From Chloroflexota bacterium (lineage in GTDB: Bacteria > Chloroflexota > Dehalococcoidia > UBA2979): DNA of 16,865 nucleotides. Positions 7,437-13,001 of this stretch are shown one piece after another (position 1 is the first letter of the stretch; each line of letters starts with the position of its first letter). Below the pieces are notes generated by a model. It was not told where the DNA came from and did not search any database. It worked only from the letters and a program-made list of their open reading frames with translations. The DNA lies in the NCBI GenBank assembly GCA_947446155.1, contig CANFFZ010000044.1:1-16865 (forward strand), given 5' to 3'. The translations under genes were made by a program, and so were the position numbers.

Positions 7437-7663
7437 CGCGCCGACTTCTGATGTGAACGCACCAGTTTTATAAAGTATAAGTTTGTGATAATTCCTACAA
7501 ACACTAGTGCTTTCGCGGACGGTGGTACAAGGGCGCGCGTGAAGGCTCTCCGTCGCGGGCGACGGAGAGCCTCCCGCGAACAGGTTCCGGTCCGGACGCG
7601 CTCTCGACACGCTGGCATGACCAGCGGGATGTCACACCTGACAGGGTGACAAGAGGTGTCGAC
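7437..7663. other. Non-coding stretch with AT-rich patch and several inverted repeats
   Basis: No convincing gene. At 7464-7505 the GC content falls sharply compared with everything around it, with runs such as TTTTATAAAGTATAAG. It contains TTTGT/ACAAA arms (7482-7486 and 7497-7501) and the palindrome CACTAGTG (7502-7509). TGTGATAAT (7484-7492) resembles an extended -10 box, without a good -35. Further on come a 13-bp hairpin (7544-7571), TCCGGTCCGGA (7586-7596) and GCTGG-CATGA-CCAGC (7611-7625). The region lies between the IS6 end and the XRE gene, and probably holds that gene's promoter and control sites. Confidence 0.55.
7544..7571 (+). repeat. Perfect 13-bp hairpin with a 2-base loop
   Basis: GGCTCTCCGTCGC (7544-7556) and GCGACGGAGAGCC (7559-7571) are perfectly complementary around GG; in RNA the loop would be four bases or more. 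There is no T-tract on either side in either direction, so it does not fit a standard intrinsic terminator. It could be a terminator variant, an attenuator in the leader of the XRE gene, or a protein-binding site. Confidence 0.8.
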
Positions 7664-7669
7664 ATGACA
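7630..7669 (+). promoter_or_regulatory. TGTCA/TGACA repeats over the XRE gene start, candidate operator
   Basis: TGTCA (7630-7634) and TGACA (7639-7643) form an inverted repeat with a 4-base spacer (CACC). Two more TGACA copies follow at 7647-7651 and 7665-7669, the last inside the start of the XRE gene. XRE-family repressors often bind short inverted repeats over their own promoter or start and shut off their own expression. No binding data exist here, so this is a candidate only. Confidence 0.4.
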
Positions 7670-7933
7670 AACGCTCGCACGCAGGCGTTCCGTGAAGAAG
7701 TCGGCCACCGGCTACGCAATCGGCGCGAGTCCCTTGGGCTTTCGCAAGAAGAGGTCGCCTGGGCAGCAGGAGTCGCGCAGGGCTCCATCTCGCACTACGA
7801 GCAGGGCAAGACCGAAATACCGCTCAGCGTACTGATCGAGATCTGCCGGAGATTCGGAATCTCCCCGATCGAGATTGTGCCTTCCCTCGACGCAGCATCT
7901 ATGGATCGTGGATCGACGGCACGCGCCTCGTAG
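7664..7933 (+). CDS. Small XRE-family helix-turn-helix transcriptional regulator
   Basis: An 89-residue protein, nearly all of it a Cro/C1-type HTH domain: VGHRLRNRRESLGLSQEEVA, AWAAGVAQGSISHYEQGKTE and IPLSVLIEICRRFGISPIEI. It has the LSQEE...GVAQGSISHYEQG turn and recognition helix characteristic of the family. There is no separate effector domain, as in small stand-alone XRE repressors. ATG 7664 is chosen because AAGAGGTG (7651-7658) is placed correctly; a GTG at 7646 in the same frame would add six residues. The crotonase gene follows after 40 bases on the same strand, so the two are probably co-transcribed, and the protein may control this module. Its origin by transfer with the module is possible. 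Confidence 0.88.
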   Translation: MTNARTQAFREEVGHRLRNRRESLGLSQEEVAWAAGVAQGSISHYEQGKTEIPLSVLIEICRRFGISPIEIVPSLDAASMDRGSTARAS

Positions 7934-7973
7934 CCGCACATCCGTCCCTCACGTAATTCGAATGGAGACCGAG

Positions 7974-8921
7974 ATGACCGACGGCAACATCGACTATGAG
8001 GACATCCTGTACGACGAGGACGGTCGGCTGGCCTACATCACGCTGAACCGGCCGGAGAAGCTCAACGCGCTGTCCAACAACCTGCGTGGCGAATTGTTCC
8101 ACGCCCTGAAGCGTGCCGAAGGGAATCCAGAGGTCGGCGTCATCGTCATTCGCGCGAACGGACGCGCGTTCAGCTCGGGATACGACCTCACGCCCACGAG
8201 GCTGGCAAGCGCAGGCTCCGAGTATGTGAATCCCATCTCGCTCCTGCCGGACACGAACACGACCCATCCTGGCCCGGGGCAATGGGCGCGACACGTGGTC
8301 ATGGCGAACTGGACGATTTGGGAGCTCGCGAAGCCGGTGGTCGCACAGGTGCACGGCTATTGCCTGGCGGGCGGGACTGAGCTGGCCTCGATCTGTGACT
8401 TCCGGATTGTCGCGGAGGACGCGCAGATCGGGTATCCGCCGGTCCGCGCCATGTCGACCATGGACATGCTCTGGACGCCGTGGCTCTTGCCGCCCGCGAA
8501 GGCACGCGAGTTCGCGTATGTGGGTGATTCGATCTCCGGCAAGGAGATGGAACGTCTCGGGTGGGCCAACTACGCGGTACCCGGGGATCAGCTCGCGCAG
8601 TTCACCACGGACTTCGCGCGCCGGATGGCCCACATCGACAACGACATGCTGATGTACTCGAAGCGCGCCGTAAACCGGCAGTACGAAAGCATGGGTATTC
8701 GAGCTGGTCTCTGGTCCGGCACCGAGATCCAGGCATTGAGCGCCAGCCGTCCCGCAGCGTCTGAGTGGGGCCGGCACGTCCGCGAGGATGGCCTGAAGGC
8801 CGCGCTGGAGTGGCGGGACGGCCCGTTCCGCGACTTCCGCGGCGCCTATGCGAGCGCTCCAACCGATCGTCCGGTCGCGAAGGGAGACGGCGCGACACCA
8901 AGAAGCCAGTCAAGCATCTAG
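7974..8921 (+). CDS. Enoyl-CoA hydratase/isomerase (crotonase) family protein
   Basis: A crotonase-fold protein acting on CoA thioesters. The two oxyanion-hole segments are visible: VIVIRANGRAFSSGYDL (56-72) and VVAQVHGYCLAGGTELA (122-138). At 315 residues it is about 50 longer than standard hydratases; extra residues lie between the two segments (about 75-120) and at the C-terminus. Glu136 corresponds to the first catalytic Glu of rat enoyl-CoA hydratase (E144). The second (E164, in a QPEI-type motif) is replaced: the segment reads IGYPPV (152-157), putting Pro156 there. Simple hydratase activity is therefore doubtful, and isomerase, hydrolase or other crotonase chemistry is possible. Start at ATG 7974 with GGAG 7964-7967; an in-frame ATG at 7962 is less well placed. 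Confidence 0.87.
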   Translation: MTDGNIDYEDILYDEDGRLAYITLNRPEKLNALSNNLRGELFHALKRAEGNPEVGVIVIRANGRAFSSGYDLTPTRLASAGSEYVNPISLLPDTNTTHPGPGQWARHVVMANWTIWELAKPVVAQVHGYCLAGGTELASICDFRIVAEDAQIGYPPVRAMSTMDMLWTPWLLPPAKAREFAYVGDSISGKEMERLGWANYAVPGDQLAQFTTDFARRMAHIDNDMLMYSKRAVNRQYESMGIRAGLWSGTEIQALSASRPAASEWGRHVREDGLKAALEWRDGPFRDFRGAYASAPTDRPVAKGDGATPRSQSSI

Positions 8922-9081
8922 TGATGTGCGACGCGCCAGGTTGCCCAGCACCATTATCAAGCTGTTGATTGTAATGATCGGGTCAGTGGCGCACAGTCCT
9001 GCTATTCAAAGCTAGGCACCGACAGAGGCAGCCAGTTGCCGCCAGCAGGCGGCGGATGGCGGACACCAGAAGGAGCGGGCG
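8922..9081. other. Gap before the binding-protein gene with small inverted repeats
   Basis: 160 bases without a gene. A lower-GC patch holds ATCAA-GCTG-TTGAT (8956-8969), a possible regulator site. GCCGCC-AGCA-GGCGGC (9038-9053) could form a hairpin about 28 bases before the next ATG. A good ribosome binding site (AAGGAG) precedes ATG 9082. No convincing -35/-10 pair was found, so whether transcription restarts here is open. Confidence 0.4.
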
Positions 9082-10899
9082 ATGGACGCGGACAACTACT
9101 GGATCCGGCGACAATTCAGTCGTCGTCGCACCCTGAGCGGTGCTGGCATGGCATTCGCGGGCCTCGCCGGTGCGGCGCTCATCGGTTGCGGCTCGAATGA
9201 CAAAGAGAAGGCGCAACAGGCGGGTGACGGCAAGGCACCAGCGGGTGGCGCCGCCGCAGGCGGCGCTCCGTCGCTGCCGCGTGCGCCGGGCTTCCCTGGT
9301 GAGAAGTTCGGGCAGGTGCCGGTCAACAATAAAGCGCGCGTCATGGGCGGCACGCTCAACATGCCCGGGAGTGACCGTGCACTCGGCGGGCGCACGATGG
9401 ACCCGGACGTGTCCGGCTTCTTCGCGCCCGCCGAGTACGTCAACGACCGCCTTGTCTATCCCGCCGGATGGTCGGAAGAGCTGAAGTTCGACCTTCTCCA
9501 GTCATTCGAATGGAAGGGGGCGACCGAACTCGTACTGAAGATTCGGCCAGGCGTAAAGACCCATAACCGTGCCCCGACCAACGGCCGGATCGTGGACGCC
9601 GAAGACGTCGCGTACAGCATCAACAGGAAGGCGGGGGTTCTCGACCCGAAGGCGGCTCAGAAGTACCCCCGGAGGGCCTATTTCACGGGCCTCGACCGCG
9701 CAGAAGCCGTCGACCCGGTCACTGTTCGCCTGAAGCTGAGCAGTCCTAACGCGTCGATGATGAATGCGTTCGCTGACATCCGCCAGGGTATCCAGCTCAA
9801 GGAACTGGATAAGTGGGACTTCAAGGACATGACGAAGTTCCCGGGCTTCGGCCCGTGGATGATCACGGAGGATATCGACTCCGTCCGGGCGACGTTCGTG
9901 CCGCATCCGGACTACTACCGGAAGGACGATGAGGGCGGCCGCCCCTCGTTCGAGAAGATGGTGCTTCAGGCCTACCCCGACCGCGCCGCCGCGATCGCGG
10001 CCTTCATCACCGGTGAGACCGACACCCTGCAACAGGTGGCGCCCCAGGAGGATGCGCAGGTGACCGCCAGCGTCAAGGGCGCCCTCCGGTATCGCAGCCC
10101 TAGCGCCACGATCACACACGTCAACATCAACCCGAACAAGGTGACGGCATTCCAGGACCAGCGCGTCCGTAAGGCCTGGCTCTACGCTCGCGACTTCAAG
10201 GCTATCGGCGACCCGATCTCGGCGCCGGGATGGATGTACAGCGGGCCGTTCCACCCGATGCACGATCCAGCGCGTAGGTCCGACGAGATCAAGAAGTTCC
10301 GCGGTTACAACCCGGACACGAAGGCAGCCGACATCGCCGACGGCGTGAAGCTGCTTGACGCCGCGGGCTATCCGCAGGGCAAGGGCATTGCGTTCAAGAT
10401 CTGGAGCGGCAGCGCCACCGGACGCAACTTCGAGTCCGGTGAACGAGTACGAGACCAACTGATGAAGGCCTACCCGGCGATGAAGGTCACCTTGAACCCG
10501 GCCGCCGACACGGCCACGTTCAACGCGAAACTCAACGAGGGCGACTTCGAGGCGTTGGCGCATGACTTCGCCCAGGTGCCGGACGTCGCCCTGAACGGCA
10601 TGACCTACTACCACTCCGCCGGTGGCCGGAACTACGCCAAGATCAAAGAGGCGTGGATCGACGAGGCCATGGTCAAGATCATGCAGGCCCTCGACCCCAG
10701 GGAGCGGAAGCAGCTGGTCAGCGACTTCGAAGAGAAGTACATCGACTGGGGCCCGCCGGTCTTGAACAACGCGGTAATCATGACCGACCACGCCTTCCAG
10801 GCCAATATCGGCGGGGTCGACCTGATCGCGGGGACGTGGCAGTACTTCTACACGCTCGGCTACGGTGGCCTGCAGCGCTGGCTATGGCGGACCAAGTAG
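9082..10899 (+). CDS. ABC transporter solute-binding lipoprotein, family 5 (peptide/nickel type)
   Basis: This 605-residue protein captures a substrate outside the membrane and hands it to the two permeases encoded just downstream. The N-terminus has a twin-arginine motif (SRRRTL, 13-18), a hydrophobic stretch (AGMAFAGLAGAALIG) and a lipobox ending in Cys36 (LIGC), so it is probably Tat-exported and lipid-anchored. A Gly/Ala/Pro-rich linker (about 46-66) follows. The remainder shows family 5 features, such as FEWKGATELVLKIRPGVKTH, DAEDVAYSINRK, VTVRLKLSSPNAS, GFGPWMI and the typical aromatic-rich C-terminus. Family members bind peptides, glycosides, opines or metals, so the ligand is not predictable. 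Start at ATG 9082 with AAGGAG upstream. Confidence 0.93.
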   Translation: MDADNYWIRRQFSRRRTLSGAGMAFAGLAGAALIGCGSNDKEKAQQAGDGKAPAGGAAAGGAPSLPRAPGFPGEKFGQVPVNNKARVMGGTLNMPGSDRALGGRTMDPDVSGFFAPAEYVNDRLVYPAGWSEELKFDLLQSFEWKGATELVLKIRPGVKTHNRAPTNGRIVDAEDVAYSINRKAGVLDPKAAQKYPRRAYFTGLDRAEAVDPVTVRLKLSSPNASMMNAFADIRQGIQLKELDKWDFKDMTKFPGFGPWMITEDIDSVRATFVPHPDYYRKDDEGGRPSFEKMVLQAYPDRAAAIAAFITGETDTLQQVAPQEDAQVTASVKGALRYRSPSATITHVNINPNKVTAFQDQRVRKAWLYARDFKAIGDPISAPGWMYSGPFHPMHDPARRSDEIKKFRGYNPDTKAADIADGVKLLDAAGYPQGKGIAFKIWSGSATGRNFESGERVRDQLMKAYPAMKVTLNPAADTATFNAKLNEGDFEALAHDFAQVPDVALNGMTYYHSAGGRNYAKIKEAWIDEAMVKIMQALDPRERKQLVSDFEEKYIDWGPPVLNNAVIMTDHAFQANIGGVDLIAGTWQYFYTLGYGGLQRWLWRTK

Positions 10900-10916
10900 C
10901 GCGCCGATAGGCCCGT

Positions 10917-10926
10917 CCAGATCTGG
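10917..10926. repeat. 10-bp palindrome CCAGATCTGG
   Basis: A perfect palindrome that shares two bases with the hairpin arm starting at 10925. It lies 18 bases after the binding-protein gene. Confidence 0.5.
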
Positions 10927-10962
10927 CGTTGGTGTTGGGGAATTGCACCCGACACCAACGCC
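10925..10962 (+). terminator. Strong hairpin between binding-protein and permease genes
   Basis: Arms GGCGTTGGTGTTGGG (10925-10939) and CCCGACACCAACGCC (10948-10962) pair over 15 positions with one G-U pair, around an 8-base loop. CTCCTT follows, too poor in T for a full intrinsic terminator. Such hairpins between a binding-protein gene and its permease genes, as in malE-malF, stop part of the transcription or protect the upstream mRNA. The binding protein is then made in excess, which is the likely role here (inference). Confidence 0.65.
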
Positions 10963-11027
10963 CTCCTTGCGGCGCTCTTGACCGGGCGCCGGTAACGGGA
11001 CAGTGAATCTAGACAGGGGCTCGACCA

Positions 11028-11972
11028 ATGCTCAGGTATGCGGGTACGCGTGTGGCGGGAATGGTCCCGACCGTCTTGATCCTTCTGTTCCTCGCTGTCG
11101 TGATGATTGACTTCATCCCCGGCGATATCGTCGACCTGATGATGGAGGGGAATCCCAGCCCGGAGCATCGTGCCGAAGTGGAGGCGGCTCTTGGGCTGGA
11201 CCGTTCGCTGGTGGTCCGCTACTTCGACTATGTCCGCGGGTTGGTGGTGGGGGACTTCGGCAACTCGCTCTGGAACGAGCAGCCGATCCTGCCTGAACTG
11301 CTACGCCGTATACCCGTGACAATCGAGATCGCGGTCCTCGCCACGGTGATCGGGACGGCGACGGGGGTGTTTTTCGGTGTCCTGTCCGCACTGCGACAGG
11401 ATGGCCCGTTGGACTATGTCCTGCGCAGCATCTCGATCATCGGCATCAGCTTCCCGAGCTTTGCCATCGCCACGCTGGTCGTGATCATGCCGGCGATCTG
11501 GTGGGGCGTCTCGCCGACCCTGAGGTACGTTGGGCCGACTAGCGATCCGCTGAAGCATTTCATGATCGTCCTGGTGCCATCGATCGTCCTGTCCCTCAAT
11601 CTAACTGCTTCGATCATGCGCCTGAGCCGGACCACCATGCTGGATGTCCTCCGCCAGGACTACATCCGGACCGCACGGGCAAAGGGCCTTACTACCTCCC
11701 AGATCATGCTTCGACACGCCCTGAAAAACGCGATGATCCCTGTCATCACGTTGACGGGACTGCAGATCGCCTTCCTGATCGGCGGGTCGGTGATCGTGGA
11801 AAGCGTCTTTGTGATTCCAGGACTCGGCAGATATCTGTTGACCGCCGTGAACCAGCGGGACTATCCGGCCTTCCAGGCGATTGTGGTGCTGCTCGGGGTA
11901 TTCGTGATGGCGGTCAATCTCTTGGTCGACCTCTCGTATGCATGGTTCGACCCACGCATCCGGATGAGCTAA
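11028..11972 (+). CDS. ABC transporter permease, DppB-like
   Basis: A 314-residue integral membrane protein, the first of two pore subunits. The N-terminal segment (about 9-28) is a membrane helix typical of the DppB/OppB group, followed by an external region with PGDIVDLMMEGNPSPE and ALGLDRSLVVRYFDY. Further helices lie around 100-120, 135-158, 178-197, 235-255 and 280-305. The cytoplasmic EAA loop that contacts the ATPase is visible as DYIRTARAKGLTTSQIMLRH (211-230) followed by ALKNA. Start at ATG 11028 with a modest AGGGG upstream. It follows the binding-protein gene by 128 bases, with a hairpin between, and precedes the second permease by 45 bases. No Dpp D/F-type ATPase gene is in the window. 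Confidence 0.93.
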   Translation: MLRYAGTRVAGMVPTVLILLFLAVVMIDFIPGDIVDLMMEGNPSPEHRAEVEAALGLDRSLVVRYFDYVRGLVVGDFGNSLWNEQPILPELLRRIPVTIEIAVLATVIGTATGVFFGVLSALRQDGPLDYVLRSISIIGISFPSFAIATLVVIMPAIWWGVSPTLRYVGPTSDPLKHFMIVLVPSIVLSLNLTASIMRLSRTTMLDVLRQDYIRTARAKGLTTSQIMLRHALKNAMIPVITLTGLQIAFLIGGSVIVESVFVIPGLGRYLLTAVNQRDYPAFQAIVVLLGVFVMAVNLLVDLSYAWFDPRIRMS

Positions 11973-12017
11973 CGCAGATCGCGGCCCCAAGGACGAGCGC
12001 TGCAAGGAGTTGGACCG

Positions 12018-12920
12018 ATGGCGTTTAAAGCAACAGCACAGTCCGCGATCGATAGCCCCGTCCGATCAGCGTCGCCAGGCCGGCTTGGCAAGTTGGCCCA
12101 CCTAGCGCGCAAGAAGCCGCTGGGCGCCTTCGGCGCGGTCGTCATGATCGTCTTCGTCCTGGCCGCGGTGTTCGCCGAACTGGTTGCGCCGTTTCCTCCA
12201 TTGGAACACGGAACTGTCCGGCTGGCCTCGCCCTCAAGCGAACACCTCGCGGGGACCGATCAATTTGGTCGCGATGTGCTGAGTCGGGTGGTCTTCGGGG
12301 CACGCACATCGCTGTACGTTGGAGTCGTCGCAACTGTGCTGTCGATGATCCCGGCCGTACTTATAGGAATATCGTCAGCCTTCTTCGGAGGCTGGTACGA
12401 CTACCTCCTCCAGCGGTTTGTGGACACGATCCAGGCGCTTCCCGGCCTAGTCCTGCTCATCACCATCCTGGTGATACTGGGGCCGGGACTCTGGAATGTC
12501 ATTATTGCGCTCTCATTCAACCGCGCCATCGTGGGCAGTCGCGTCATGAGGGGCGCCACCATGGCCATCAAGAACGAGATATATATCGATGCTGCACGTG
12601 CGATCGGGGCCACGAATATGCGGCTGGTCCTGCGCCACCTGCTCCCCAATATCGCGCCGACGATTATCGTCGTGTACTCACTCGGTTTCGGTACGGTGAT
12701 CCTGTCCGAGGCCTCGTTGAGTTTCCTTGGCTACGGCATTCCGCCTCCCACGCCATCGTGGGGCGGGATGCTGGCGGCGGATGGCCGGTCTTATATGTTC
12801 GGGGCACCATGGATGCTCTGGGCGCCGACGCTCGCGCTCGCGATCGTGATCTTCGCCGTCAACATGTTCGGCGACGCCGTCCGCGACCTGCTGGACCCAC
12901 GGATGCGCGGGACTGGTTAA
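12018..12920 (+). CDS. ABC transporter permease, DppC-like
   Basis: The second pore subunit, 300 residues. A cytoplasmic N-terminus of about 35 residues precedes a first membrane helix (GAFGAVVMIVFVLAAVFAEL, 37-56). The motif GTDQFGRDVLSRVVFGARTS (79-98) is the hallmark of DppC/OppC-type permeases. Membrane helices follow near 100-122, 142-158, 208-232 and 265-285. The EAA loop reads YIDAARAIGATNMRLVLRHL (189-208) with LPN after it. The C-terminal DAVRDLLDPRMRG is also typical of the group. Start at ATG 12018 with AAGGAG 11 bases upstream. The next gene is the CoA transferase after 81 bases, not an ATPase, so the energising subunit must be encoded elsewhere or shared. Confidence 0.93.
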   Translation: MAFKATAQSAIDSPVRSASPGRLGKLAHLARKKPLGAFGAVVMIVFVLAAVFAELVAPFPPLEHGTVRLASPSSEHLAGTDQFGRDVLSRVVFGARTSLYVGVVATVLSMIPAVLIGISSAFFGGWYDYLLQRFVDTIQALPGLVLLITILVILGPGLWNVIIALSFNRAIVGSRVMRGATMAIKNEIYIDAARAIGATNMRLVLRHLLPNIAPTIIVVYSLGFGTVILSEASLSFLGYGIPPPTPSWGGMLAADGRSYMFGAPWMLWAPTLALAIVIFAVNMFGDAVRDLLDPRMRGTG

Positions 12921-12971
12921 ACCCGTGACGACTGGCGGTGTGTTCCGGCGGATACGGGACGACGGTCCACA

Positions 12972-12988
12972 GGCGCCCACTAGGCGCC
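12972..12988. repeat. Inverted repeat before the CoA transferase gene
   Basis: GGCGCC (12972-12977) and GGCGCC (12983-12988) flank CACTA; each arm is self-complementary. It lies directly before the GGGAGG ribosome binding site of the GTG-started gene, so a hairpin here could alter its translation. Chance occurrence in high-GC DNA is possible. Confidence 0.35.
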
Positions 12989-13001
12989 GGCGGGAGGCTA
13001 A

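Noticed and set aside
6494..7444. 8-bp target-site duplication for the IS6 element
   Set aside because: The left octamer CGTCGTGC and the right octamer CGCGCCGA do not match, so none is reported.
6405..7451. Plus-strand 348-residue frame across the IS
   Set aside because: It overlaps the transposase in another frame, is Arg/Ser-rich, and crosses the IS ends. The transposase frame explains the DNA.
7544..7571. Intrinsic terminator at the 13-bp hairpin
   Set aside because: No T-run follows on either strand, so the hairpin is listed as a repeat of unknown role.
9502..10791. Minus-strand 429-residue frame opposite the binding-protein gene
   Set aside because: Lies wholly inside a confident gene and has no recognisable domain or start signal.
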